Assembly: GCA_027019685.1 (NCBI GenBank)
Contig: JALUWH010000105.1
Coordinates: 1 to 14,777 of the forward strand
DNA: 14,777 nucleotides
Reading direction: 5' to 3'
Origin: Ghiorsea sp.
GTDB lineage: Bacteria; Pseudomonadota; Zetaproteobacteria; Mariprofundales; Mariprofundaceae
Position numbers and translations under genes: made by a program. Under the pieces are notes generated by a model. The model saw nothing but the letters and a program-made list of their open reading frames with translations, did not search any database and was not told the origin of the DNA. Positions 7,466 through 14,437 of this stretch are shown here, piece by piece (the stretch's first letter is position 1; the number at the start of each line of letters is the position of its first letter).

Positions 7466-8362
7466 ATGATAAGAGTCCCTTTATTTTTTATATTAGCTAT
7501 ATTTATGCTAACAACAGTGCCTGTTTCAAAAGGTTATGCAGCAGCCAGTATAGGCAGAATTATGCATGCTTATGGTTCAGCTTGGGTTCAGCGTGGCACA
7601 ACCCGAGAACAAGCAGAAAAGGGTCAAGTTATATTCCGCAATGATTCTATTGTAACAGGTTCAAGAGGTAGAGTGAAAATTATTATGAGTGATGGTAGCA
7701 AAGTTTACATTGGTGCCAATAGTCGTGTTTCACTGCGGAAATATTCTTTGCGCGGCAGTAATCTTTTAAGTGCTAGTATTCATATGTTATGGGGTAAGGC
7801 GCGCTTTTTTGTAAACAAACTTACATTACGCAATTCATCTTTTCGAGTGCGTACTTCTACAGCAGTATTGGGTGTTCGTGGTACAGAGTTTATTGTTATC
7901 GTACCTCCTACACCTGAGTTATTAAACAATGCTTTTGGAGAACTTACTTTAGCGGATATTCCCGCACTAGCTACGCGTACCGTACTGACAGAGGGTGCTG
8001 TTGATGTCAGCGTTGATGGTGCTGCACCAAAACGCCTATTACCAGGTCACACAGCCTTAGTTGATAAAGGAGGGAAGGTAAGTATCCGTGAAACAGGTGA
8101 AGGGGATGCCTATTTAAAAGATGCTGATGGTAAACTTGACGATATTGGTGAAAGCAAAGTTAAGGGGCGTAGCTTGCCTAAACCACCAACCGTTCGCAAT
8201 CAGCCAAGACTAAAAGGTAAGAAAGCAGCCTTTAAAAAGAAGCTCGGGCAAGCAAACGTAAATCCAAGCCTAAATGGTGTTCCACAAGATGCTGTTAATG
8301 CTCTGCAAAACCTTAATAATACAACGGAAATTATTATTAAGCCGAGTTTTGTGGTACCCTAA
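7466..8362 (+). CDS. Secreted FecR-domain protein with basic C-terminal tail
   Basis: A 298-residue exported protein. The signal peptide covers residues 1 to about 25 (hydrophobic FFILAIFMLTTV, cleavage near GYA-A) and lacks a lipobox Cys. A FecR domain spans about 48-150: DSIVTGSRGRVKIIMSDGSKV, then LWGKARFFV and the hallmark TSTAVLGVRGTEF. Residues about 195-298 are low in hydrophobicity, with a Lys/Arg-rich segment (about 232-260), and look disordered. In classical FecR this domain follows an inner-membrane anti-sigma segment. Here there is no such segment and no sigma factor nearby, so anti-sigma activity is unlikely. Free FecR domains of this kind occur in periplasmic or surface proteins of unknown role. 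AGGAG (7455-7459) is placed 6 bases before the ATG. Probably co-transcribed with the preceding TPR-barrel gene, since no terminator separates them. Confidence 0.82.
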   Translation: MIRVPLFFILAIFMLTTVPVSKGYAAASIGRIMHAYGSAWVQRGTTREQAEKGQVIFRNDSIVTGSRGRVKIIMSDGSKVYIGANSRVSLRKYSLRGSNLLSASIHMLWGKARFFVNKLTLRNSSFRVRTSTAVLGVRGTEFIVIVPPTPELLNNAFGELTLADIPALATRTVLTEGAVDVSVDGAAPKRLLPGHTALVDKGGKVSIRETGEGDAYLKDADGKLDDIGESKVKGRSLPKPPTVRNQPRLKGKKAAFKKKLGQANVNPSLNGVPQDAVNALQNLNNTTEIIIKPSFVVP

Positions 8363-8413
8363 CTTAACTTTATTCAAGTAATGCTTAACGTTTTGAAACT
8401 TTAATACGGGGTG

Positions 8414-8448
8414 TAGGGAAAACTTAGTTCAATAGGATTGAGTCCCTA
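8414..8448. repeat. Imperfectly supported hairpin in the FecR-methyltransferase gap
   Basis: TAGGGA (8414-8419) and TCCCTA (8443-8448) can pair around a 23-base loop, followed by TGTTTT. It could be a weak terminator after the FecR gene; the large loop and short T run argue against strong activity. A 10-bp palindrome, GCTCATGAGC, lies further on at 8470-8479. No clear promoter was found in this 184-bp gap. Confidence 0.2.
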
Positions 8449-8546
8449 ACTGTTTTACTTTGCCTATATGCTCATGAGCGCACTTATGCCGTGTGAATAG
8501 TATGTTTGTTTTTGCAAATACCTAAGCAACAACTTAATGTACAGGC

Positions 8547-9086
8547 ATGTCTAATAAAACTTCATTTGCAGTTGCGCTAATTCATGCGCCTGTATTTAAT
8601 AAAGCAGGAGAAAGCTCTGCAACTTCTGTATCTTCCATTGATGTGCATGATTTTGCACGAACATGTGGTTTTTACGATGTGTCACCTGTGTATGTCGTGC
8701 ACCCAGCAGAAGGTATGCGGCAGTTTGTTGAAGCTATTCAAGACCATTGGACAACAAGTAAACGAGGCAACCTTAATCAAGGTAGGCGTGATGTTCTTTC
8801 AAACATCAAGGTAGTGTCTACTATAGATGAAGTCTTGGCCGATAAGGATTATCAACTTTGGTATACTTCTGCGGAGGCTCCCAAAAAAGGTAAGTTAGTT
8901 GCAGCACAAGAATTGCGTAAAAAAGAGGGAGCACACTTACTTGTTTTTGGTACAGGACATGGTTTAGATACGAAAAATATGCCAGATGAAAATGGATGGT
9001 TGTATTCTATTGAAGGTATCGGTAAGGTGCGCCACCTTTCTGTGAGAGCGGCCTTAGCAATTTATCTTGATAGGCTGTTCCGATGA
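8547..9086 (+). CDS. SPOUT-class RNA methyltransferase, TM1570 family (Methyltrn_RNA_4)
   Basis: A 179-residue protein that matches the small SAM-dependent RNA methyltransferase family represented by Thermotoga TM1570. The N-terminal signature is present (VALIHAPVFNKAG at about 9-21, then SSIDVHDFARTCGFYDV at about 29-45). So is the C-terminal trefoil-knot region: LLVFGTGHGL (131-140) followed by SIEGIGKVRHLSVRAALAIYLDRLF (154-178), where SAM binds in SPOUT enzymes. Family members are typically encoded next to trmD and rplS and act on RNA, probably tRNA; the exact target here is not known. The stop lies 18 bp before rplS, so the two are likely co-transcribed. The ATG has only a short AGG upstream. 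Unusually, trmD is not the upstream neighbour. Confidence 0.85.
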   Translation: MSNKTSFAVALIHAPVFNKAGESSATSVSSIDVHDFARTCGFYDVSPVYVVHPAEGMRQFVEAIQDHWTTSKRGNLNQGRRDVLSNIKVVSTIDEVLADKDYQLWYTSAEAPKKGKLVAAQELRKKEGAHLLVFGTGHGLDTKNMPDENGWLYSIEGIGKVRHLSVRAALAIYLDRLFR

Positions 9087-9104
9087 TTTTGGAGGATAAG
9101 CAAA

Positions 9105-9479
9105 ATGCGTGCTTTAGATGATGTAACAAATGACCAAATTCGTAGTGATATTCCAGATTTCCGTGAAGGCGATACTGTTCGCGTAAACGTTCGTGTGGTT
9201 GATTTTAAAGACCTTAAAGGCGGCAAAGTTGAAAAGCGTGAGCGTATTCAAGCTTATGAAGGCATCGTAATTGCGCGTCATAACAAGGGTATTTCAAGCA
9301 GTTTTACCGTTCGTAAAATTTCTAGTAACGTTGGTGTTGAGCGTGTGTTCCCATTGCACTCACCCATGCTTGAAAGCATCGAAGTGAAACGTCACGGTCG
9401 CGTTCGTCGTGCGAAACTTTACTATCTACGTGAACTACGTGGTAAAGCAGCTCGTATTCGTGAGCGTCGTTTTAACTAA
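9105..9479 (+). CDS. rplS: 50S ribosomal protein L19
   Basis: L19 lies at the 30S-50S interface. The 124-residue product carries family segments throughout: FREGDTVRVNVRV (about 20-32), KRERIQAYEGIVIARHNKGISSSFTVRKIS (about 44-73), GVERVFPLHSP (77-87) and the basic C-terminus RRAKLYYLRELRGKAARIRE. Length is normal for L19 (about 115-125). GGAGG about 10-14 bases before the ATG serves as ribosome binding site. In most bacteria rplS ends the rpsP-rimM-trmD-rplS operon; here it follows only the SPOUT methyltransferase. A terminator follows. Confidence 0.97.
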   Translation: MRALDDVTNDQIRSDIPDFREGDTVRVNVRVVDFKDLKGGKVEKRERIQAYEGIVIARHNKGISSSFTVRKISSNVGVERVFPLHSPMLESIEVKRHGRVRRAKLYYLRELRGKAARIRERRFN

Positions 9480-9519
9480 AACAATCACTAAGCTTGAAAA
9501 GAGCTTGATAATGATTTGT

Positions 9520-9556
9520 AATAAGGGCTCCTATGTGGGCCCTTATTTATTTTAAC
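9520..9556 (+). terminator. Rho-independent terminator after rplS
   Basis: A perfect 9-bp stem, AATAAGGGC (9520-9528) with GCCCTTATT (9539-9547), around a 10-base loop that can close further by one wobble and one C-G pair. A T-rich stretch (TTATTTATTTT) follows on the plus strand. It lies 40 bp after rplS. Confidence 0.75.
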
Positions 9557-9618
9557 AGTTTGTTAATTATTAAACTTTAGTTTTTTGGTTTTTAGAAACC
9601 AACGGAGTATTCAATTTC

Positions 9619-10878
9619 ATGACAACACGTGAAGATTTTTTCAAAGCAGATTTAGATGATGAAGTAGTGGTGCAGGCCATTAAAGATGAGTTGGGTCGTC
9701 AACAACATACCCTAGAGCTTATTGCCAGTGAAAATATTGTATCCAAAGCTGTGATGCAAGCGCAAGGCTCAGTAATGACCAATAAATATGCTGAAGGCTA
9801 CCCTTCGCGTCGTTATTATGGTGGTTGTGAGTATGTGGACAAAGTGGAAGCTTTAGCTCAGGCACGTGCCAAAGAAATCTTTGGTGTAAAACATGCCAAT
9901 GTACAGCCGCACTCAGGTTCTCAAGCTAATATGGCTGTGTATATGGCTGTACTTAACCCTGGTGATACCATCATGGGTATGGACTTGTCGCACGGTGGAC
10001 ATTTGACTCACGGCTCACCTGTGAACTTTTCTGGTCGTTTATATAATGTAGTGGCTTATGGTGTGGAAGAAGGCACAGAACGCATTGATTATGATATTAT
10101 GCAAAAGTTGGCTGAAATTCATAAACCTAAGATGATTATTGGTGGTGCATCAGCTTATGAGCGTGAAATTGATTTTAAACGCATGCGTGAAATTGCTGAC
10201 TCCGTGGGTGCCGTTTTGTTTGTAGATATGGCACATTATGCTGGTTTGATAGCTGCAGGTGTTTATCCTTCACCTGTTGGCCATGCACATGTGATTACCA
10301 CAACCACACACAAAACATTACGTGGCCCTCGTGGCGGTATGATTTTGACGGATGATGATGATTTAGCAAAAAAACTAAACTCACGTATTTTTCCAGGTAT
10401 TCAAGGTGGTCCTTTGATGCATGTGATTGCAGCCAAAGCGGTAGCATTTGGTGAAGCTTTGGGTGAGCAATTTAAAGCTGACCAAAAACAAGTGATTGCC
10501 AATGCTAGAGCTTTAGCAAAAACATTGGTGGATGGCGGTTTGCGTGTAGTATCTGGTGGTACAGATTGTCATATGTTCCGTGTTGATGTGCGTAACCAAG
10601 GTATTACAGGTAAGATTGCGGAAGAAGCTTTGGAAGCTGCTGGTATTACAACCAATAAAAATACGATTCCGTTTGACCCTGAATCTCCATTTGTGACTTC
10701 AGGTATTCGCCTTGGCGCATCAGTGATTACAGCGCGTGGTATGAAAGAAGCTGAAGCTAAATTGATTGGTTCTATGATTCTAAAAGTGCTGGCTGCACCT
10801 GAAGATGCTGCGATTCATGCCGAAGTATTTAATGAAGTGAAAGCTTTGACTGATCGCTTCCCAATTTACGAAGACTGA
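9619..10878 (+). CDS. glyA: Serine hydroxymethyltransferase
   Basis: A PLP enzyme that interconverts serine and tetrahydrofolate with glycine and 5,10-methylene-tetrahydrofolate, the main source of one-carbon units. The 419-residue product has the normal length. It contains LELIASENIVS near the N-terminus, the EGYPSRRYYGGCEYVD substrate segment, PHSGSQAN, the DMAHYAGLIAAG strand, and the PLP-binding lysine Lys232 in TTTTHKTLRGPRGG. Later family segments FPGIQGGPLMH and GIRLGAS are also present. The ATG at 9619 is preceded by GGAG (9604-9607). The nrdR gene follows after 3 bp, so glyA-nrdR is an operon. No folate or glycine riboswitch fits in the short leader after the rplS terminator. Confidence 0.98.
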   Translation: MTTREDFFKADLDDEVVVQAIKDELGRQQHTLELIASENIVSKAVMQAQGSVMTNKYAEGYPSRRYYGGCEYVDKVEALAQARAKEIFGVKHANVQPHSGSQANMAVYMAVLNPGDTIMGMDLSHGGHLTHGSPVNFSGRLYNVVAYGVEEGTERIDYDIMQKLAEIHKPKMIIGGASAYEREIDFKRMREIADSVGAVLFVDMAHYAGLIAAGVYPSPVGHAHVITTTTHKTLRGPRGGMILTDDDDLAKKLNSRIFPGIQGGPLMHVIAAKAVAFGEALGEQFKADQKQVIANARALAKTLVDGGLRVVSGGTDCHMFRVDVRNQGITGKIAEEALEAAGITTNKNTIPFDPESPFVTSGIRLGASVITARGMKEAEAKLIGSMILKVLAAPEDAAIHAEVFNEVKALTDRFPIYED

Positions 10879-10881
10879 TTT

Positions 10882-11340
10882 ATGCATTGCCCTTTTTGTG
10901 CGCATGACGATACGCGAGTTATAGATTCGCGTGTAGTTGAAGATGGTTCGGCTGTTCGTCGTCGTCGGCATTGTGATGAATGTGGCAAGCGTTTTTCCAG
11001 CTATGAACGTGCCGAATTGCGTTTGCCCTTGGTGATTAAGAAAGACGGGACACGGGTTGCTTTTAATATTGAGAAAGTGCGCGATGGTATGCAAAAATCT
11101 CTGGAGAAACGTCCAGTTTCAGCAGATGATTTGGAAAAATCAGTTCATAGTGTGCTCAAAGCTGTGCAAGAAACCAATGAAAATGAGATTTCAGCAGAAA
11201 TTATTGGTGACTTTGTGATGGAACAACTACGTAAACTTGATGGTGTAGCTTATGTTCGTTTTTCATCGGTATATCGAGAGTTTAAAGATGTGGATGAGTT
11301 TTTAACGGCTGTTCGTGCCGCCATTGGTACACAAAAGTAA
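10882..11340 (+). CDS. nrdR: Transcriptional repressor NrdR of ribonucleotide reductase genes
   Basis: NrdR represses ribonucleotide reductase operons according to the ATP/dATP bound in its ATP-cone. The 152-residue product has the N-terminal zinc ribbon (Cys3-x2-Cys6 and Cys31-x2-Cys34) with the conserved MHCPFC start and RVIDSR and RRRRHCDECGKRFSSYE segments. The ATP-cone follows at about 48-138, starting LPLVIKKDGTR and containing YVRFSSVYREFKDVDEF. Length is typical. It is placed 3 bp after glyA, a common proteobacterial arrangement. I saw no NrdR-box pair near it and no nrd structural genes in the window. Confidence 0.97.
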   Translation: MHCPFCAHDDTRVIDSRVVEDGSAVRRRRHCDECGKRFSSYERAELRLPLVIKKDGTRVAFNIEKVRDGMQKSLEKRPVSADDLEKSVHSVLKAVQETNENEISAEIIGDFVMEQLRKLDGVAYVRFSSVYREFKDVDEFLTAVRAAIGTQK

Positions 11341-11365
11341 ACGAAAGTAATTTTACTATTTCATT

Positions 11366-11396
11366 AAAAAGGGAGCCTATATAGGCTCCCTTTTTT
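11366..11396. terminator. Bidirectional terminator between convergent nrdR and dksA
   Basis: A gapless palindrome of two 15-base arms: AAAAAGGGAGCCTAT (11366-11380) meets its reverse complement (11381-11395), so the practical loop is about 4-6 bases. The GC-rich core GGGAGCC/GGCTCCC is flanked by A5 on one side and T6 on the other, giving a T tract on both strands. It lies 25 bp after nrdR and 20 bp after the dksA stop on the minus strand, so it can end both transcripts. Confidence 0.88.
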
Positions 11397-11416
11397 GTTG
11401 TTTGGGTAAGACTATT

Positions 11417-11788
11417 TTAGTCGATACGTGTTTTCTCAGCTTGCTCTTGTTCAGTTTTACAGTCGATGCAAAGTGTGGTTACAGGACGGGCTTGTAAACG
11501 TTTGATGCTGATATCACCACCACAAGCATCACAAATACCAAAGTCACCTTCGCGCAAGCGATAAAGTGTTTCTTCAATTTTATGGATAAGTTTTAGTTCA
11601 CGACTTTTAATACGAATATCAAAGCTTAAGTCTGTTTCAGCAGCTGCTTGGTCGGCAGGGTCTGGAAAAGCAGTGGTCTCTTGCTCATGCATTTGGTGCA
11701 TGGTGTCATTTTGTGACTCTTCAAGCTCTTCTTTCCATGCGGTTAGTTGCGCTTCAAATGCGGCAAGTTCTTTTTTTGTTAAAGCCAT
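11417..11788 (-). CDS. dksA: RNA polymerase-binding transcription factor DksA (short form)
   Basis: DksA enters the RNA polymerase secondary channel and, with ppGpp, changes transcription of rRNA and amino-acid genes. From the ATG at 11788 the product is 123 residues. Two long helices form a coiled coil (about 4-38 and 48-80), with the tip motif DPADQA (Asp43 and Asp46) matching the functionally essential acidic tip of E. coli DksA. The C4 zinc site is complete: Cys86-x2-Cys89 and Cys107-x2-Cys110. This start is chosen for the AGGGGACT ribosome binding site just upstream; a longer open frame to 11875 adds 29 residues that do not look like DksA. It is shorter than E. coli DksA (151) at the N-terminus. 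It lies on the same strand as hisC and convergent with nrdR. Confidence 0.93.
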   Translation of the reverse strand: MALTKKELAAFEAQLTAWKEELEESQNDTMHQMHEQETTAFPDPADQAAAETDLSFDIRIKSRELKLIHKIEETLYRLREGDFGICDACGGDISIKRLQARPVTTLCIDCKTEQEQAEKTRID

Positions 11789-11873
11789 GCTAGTCCCCTT
11801 TGAACTATAATTTAATGCTTTTTGTTCGCTTTTGTTTCCATATTTTACTATGGCTGTCAACAAAGCGCGACGC

Positions 11874-11901
11874 ATTGTAGCGATACTGTCATAAAATACA
11901 A
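11874..11901 (-). promoter_or_regulatory. Candidate promoter for dksA
   Basis: Read on the minus strand, TTGTAT (11901-11896, three of six matches to the -35) is followed after 16 bases by TACAAT (11879-11874, five of six matches to the -10). It would give a leader of about 80 bases. A consensus TTGACA (11860-11855) nearer the gene has no suitable -10. An inverted repeat, CCATA-6-TATGG, lies at 11838-11853. Confidence 0.25.
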
Positions 11902-11940
11902 TTTTAGTATTTTTTTGGAGAAAAAGTTGTGATAAAGGTC

Positions 11941-12999
11941 TCAGTTAAGCATGCTTTTAAGGGCTTTTATGAGTATTTCACATTCGTTAGGTGTACCAAT
12001 GCTGATGCGTAAGTACATATTGATTCTTGTTGCTTCAAAATGACGGACAATAATACCTTGGTTACGCAATGATTGAGCAATGAATTTAGCATCATGATGT
12101 GGATGTGTAGCAAAAATAAAGTTGGCTTGAGAGGGCAGGATATTAAACCCTAACTCTTGCATGCCAGTGTATAGTTTGTCCCTTGTCCTAATAATACGCT
12201 GGCAAATATCATCAAAATACTTTTTGTCATCAATCGCAGCTGCGGCACCTAAGGTGGCGAGCTTATCCAATGGATATGAATTAAAACTATCTTTGACCCG
12301 AACTAAACCTTGAATTAAATCAGGGTGCCCCATAGCAAAGCCTACGCGTAAACCAGCCAGTGCGCGTGATTTTGAAACGGTTTGCACCACCAAAAGGTTA
12401 GGGTATTGATGGATAAGAGAAACCGCAGATTCACCACCGAAATCAATATAAGCCTCATCAATTACAACAACGCTGTTGGGGTTATTTTGCAATAAAGTTT
12501 CAATATTATTTAAACCTAAGCCAATACCTGTAGGGGCGTTGGGGTTAGGAAAAATAATCGCACCATTTTCTTGGTTGTAATCATGAACATCAATAGCAAA
12601 ATCATTATTTAAAGGAATAGTTTTGTAATTGATGCCGTAAAGACCGCAATATACTGGATAAAAGCTGTATGTAATATCGGGGAATAATAAGGGTTTATCA
12701 TGTTTTAAGAGGGCTTGAAAAGTATGGGCAAGCACTTCATCTGAGCCATTGCCAACAAATACCTGTGCTGTGTCCAAATCATAATAATTCGCAATGCTTT
12801 GTTTGAGTATTTCACTGTTGGGGTCTGGGTATAGCTTTAGCCTTTCATTTGTCGCTGTTTGGATTGCCTCTAAAGCTTTGGGTGAGGGTGAGTATGGGTT
12901 TTCATTGGTGTTGAGCTTAATGAGATTGGAGAGCTTGGGTTGTTCACCAGGAATGTATGGCTTTAATTGGTGAACGGATTCGCTCCAAAACTGACTCAT
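11941..12999 (-). CDS. hisC: Histidinol-phosphate aminotransferase
   Basis: A class-II-like PLP aminotransferase that converts imidazole acetol phosphate and glutamate to histidinol phosphate in histidine synthesis. The 352-residue product has LIKLNTNENPYSPSP (about 26-40), LYPDPN, the cofactor-binding GNGSDE (83-88), PNPNAPTG (151-158), DEAYIDF (181-187) and the PLP lysine Lys210 in VSKSRALAGLR, with Arg218. The ATG at 12999 is preferred: AGGAG lies 8 bases upstream and the N-terminus then matches family members, whereas the open frame to 13074 adds 25 residues without homologous look. No other his genes are in the window. It is divergent from pcm, and dksA follows 152 bp downstream on the same strand without an obvious terminator between. 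Confidence 0.95.
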   Translation of the reverse strand: MSQFWSESVHQLKPYIPGEQPKLSNLIKLNTNENPYSPSPKALEAIQTATNERLKLYPDPNSEILKQSIANYYDLDTAQVFVGNGSDEVLAHTFQALLKHDKPLLFPDITYSFYPVYCGLYGINYKTIPLNNDFAIDVHDYNQENGAIIFPNPNAPTGIGLGLNNIETLLQNNPNSVVVIDEAYIDFGGESAVSLIHQYPNLLVVQTVSKSRALAGLRVGFAMGHPDLIQGLVRVKDSFNSYPLDKLATLGAAAAIDDKKYFDDICQRIIRTRDKLYTGMQELGFNILPSQANFIFATHPHHDAKFIAQSLRNQGIIVRHFEATRINMYLRISIGTPNECEILIKALKSMLN

Positions 13000-13096
13000 A
13001 TCAGGTGCTCCTGAGAAATAAGATGATGTTTGCCTGCAAGACAGCACGGTAAACATAAGCGAGGTTTGGTTCAAGTAAGATTTGTTGTTTGCAGCA

Positions 13097-13114
13097 CATA
13101 AGTTGCATAAGTTG
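13097..13114. repeat. Tandem 9-base direct repeat in the hisC/pcm divergent region
   Basis: CATAAGTTG occurs twice back to back in the roughly 165-bp gap between the hisC and pcm start codons. It might be a paired regulator site or a chance duplication. Clear -35/-10 pairs for either gene were not found by eye. Confidence 0.35.
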
Positions 13115-13164
13115 TTGGTATTGTTAACTTGCGTTCTGATAAAGATAGAGGATTTGGGTTAGGG

Positions 13165-13824
13165 ATGAATAGATTGGCGAATGCGCCACTGCAACAAAAT
13201 TATGATAGACCGCGTAAGCGTATGGTTGATGAACAGATTATTGCACGAGGTATTCAATCGCCGCGGGTGATTGCAGCAATGCTACAGGTTCAACGCCATA
13301 TCTTTGCGGGTGAAGCTTTGCGGCTACATGCGTATAAAGATAAATCGTTGCCTATTGGTGAGGGACAAACGATTTCTCAGCCTTATATGGTCGCTAAAAT
13401 GACGGAGCTTCTTGATTTAAAAGGACATGAACGTGTGCTTGAAATTGGTACGGGCTGTGGTTATCAAACGGCAGTATTATCATGCCTTTGTAAACGTGTG
13501 TACAGCATTGAGCGCATTGAATCATTGCATGGGCTGGCAAAAAGAAATTTGCGCAAAGCAAGGCATAGCAATGTAATGTTGCGTTGTGGTGATGGTTTAT
13601 TGGGTTGGGAAGATTATGCACCTTTCGATGCCGTTATTGTAACTGCAGGAGGTTTTGCTTCTGATTTATGGCTGGAGCAACTGGCTGAAGGTGGTGTGTT
13701 ATTGATGCCAGAAGGTATTGGTAAGTCACATCGTTTGGTACGTAGGTATAAACGTGAGGGTAAGGTGGATGAAGAATATTTTGATGATTGTACATTTGTA
13801 CCATTGCTCTCGGGTATAAACTAA
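13165..13824 (+). CDS. pcm: Protein-L-isoaspartate O-methyltransferase
   Basis: A SAM-dependent methyltransferase that methylates isoaspartyl residues in damaged proteins and so starts their repair. From the ATG at 13165 the product is 219 residues (E. coli Pcm has 208). Seen are RMVDEQIIARGIQSPRVIAAM near the N-terminus, the GEGQTISQPYMVAKM substrate segment, SAM motif I VLEIGTGCGYQTAVLS, the acidic YSIERIESL segment, and the FDAVIVTAGG and EGGVLLMPEG strands. The frame is open back to a TTG at 13129, but the added residues are not typical; AGAGGA near 13147-13152 is the nearest, rather distant, ribosome binding site. The stop overlaps the next ATG by one base (TAATG), so it forms an operon with yqaA and the LysM lipoprotein gene. 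Confidence 0.93.
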   Translation: MNRLANAPLQQNYDRPRKRMVDEQIIARGIQSPRVIAAMLQVQRHIFAGEALRLHAYKDKSLPIGEGQTISQPYMVAKMTELLDLKGHERVLEIGTGCGYQTAVLSCLCKRVYSIERIESLHGLAKRNLRKARHSNVMLRCGDGLLGWEDYAPFDAVIVTAGGFASDLWLEQLAEGGVLLMPEGIGKSHRLVRRYKREGKVDEEYFDDCTFVPLLSGIN

Positions 13825-14432
13825 TGGAAGAACAAACAAAGAAGCTATCTTGGTTACGTCGTTTATATCATTGGACATTATCGTGGGCTGACCACCCTTC
13901 TGCTAAATATGCATTGTTTTTTATTGCACTAATTGAATCCAGCGTATTTCCCATCCCCCCTGATATTTTATTGATTGCACTTGCTTTAGGGCAACCAAAA
14001 TCTGCATTGAAGTTTGCTGCGATTACTACGGCAGGTTCAACCGTAGGTGCAATCGTTGGTTATGGAATTGGTTTTTTATTGTGGGCAAGTGTTGGTCAGT
14101 CGATTATTGAATTTTATGGGCTTACTTCACAGTATCTCAAAGCAGAGGATTGGTTTGCGATGTATGGTGTGGCGATTGTTTTGATTGCTGGCTTTTCGCC
14201 TATTCCATTTAAGGTGATTACCATTGCCGCAGGTGCATTTGGACTTGCCTTTATTCCCTTTATTTTAGCAGCACTAGCATCGCGTGGCGCAAGGTTTTTC
14301 CTTGAGGCGGCCATTTTACGTTGGGGTGGCGATAGATTAAGAAACTTTGTTGAAAAGCATTTCGAGCTAATGACAATTCTTATCACACTTTTGGTTGTGG
14401 CAGGGTTTGTTGTTATTTGGGCTATGGGTTAA
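13824..14432 (+). CDS. yqaA: YqaA-type DedA/VTT-domain inner-membrane protein
   Basis: A 202-residue integral membrane protein of the DedA/SNARE-associated superfamily, whose members are linked to lipid flipping and envelope homeostasis; the role of YqaA itself is not settled. After a cytoplasmic start (LRRLYHWTLSWADHPSAK), hydrophobic segments lie near residues 28-55, 62-90, 108-125, 130-155 and 178-200. Family marks are FFIALIESSVFPIPPD (acidic Glu followed by the PIPPD re-entrant motif) and GFSPIPFKVITIAAG, the second half of the pseudo-symmetric pair, with the conserved Arg in SRGARFF. The ATG overlaps the pcm stop by one base, implying coupled translation. The next gene is a LysM lipoprotein. 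The pcm-yqaA-nlpD order is known in other proteobacteria, often upstream of rpoS. Confidence 0.9.
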   Translation: MEEQTKKLSWLRRLYHWTLSWADHPSAKYALFFIALIESSVFPIPPDILLIALALGQPKSALKFAAITTAGSTVGAIVGYGIGFLLWASVGQSIIEFYGLTSQYLKAEDWFAMYGVAIVLIAGFSPIPFKVITIAAGAFGLAFIPFILAALASRGARFFLEAAILRWGGDRLRNFVEKHFELMTILITLLVVAGFVVIWAMG

Positions 14433-14437
14433 TTATT

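Noticed and set aside
9557..9618. Folate or glycine riboswitch before glyA
   Set aside because: The space between the rplS terminator and the glyA start is about 60 bases and shows no conserved riboswitch core.
5735..11924. Shared 13-mer TTTTTGGAGAAAA at 5735-5747 and 11912-11924
   Set aside because: Low-complexity AT-rich word around a GGAG. Neither copy is followed by a plausible start codon with a real coding frame, and the flanks do not match.
11932..12014. Possible small plus-strand ORF starting GTG after TTTTTTGGAG near the hisC stop
   Set aside because: About 30 codons, wholly antisense to the end of hisC for most of its length, with no recognisable sequence.
13000..13074. 25-residue N-terminal extension of HisC
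   Set aside because: The ATG at 12999 has a strong AGGAG site at proper spacing, and the shorter product matches HisC length and N-terminus.
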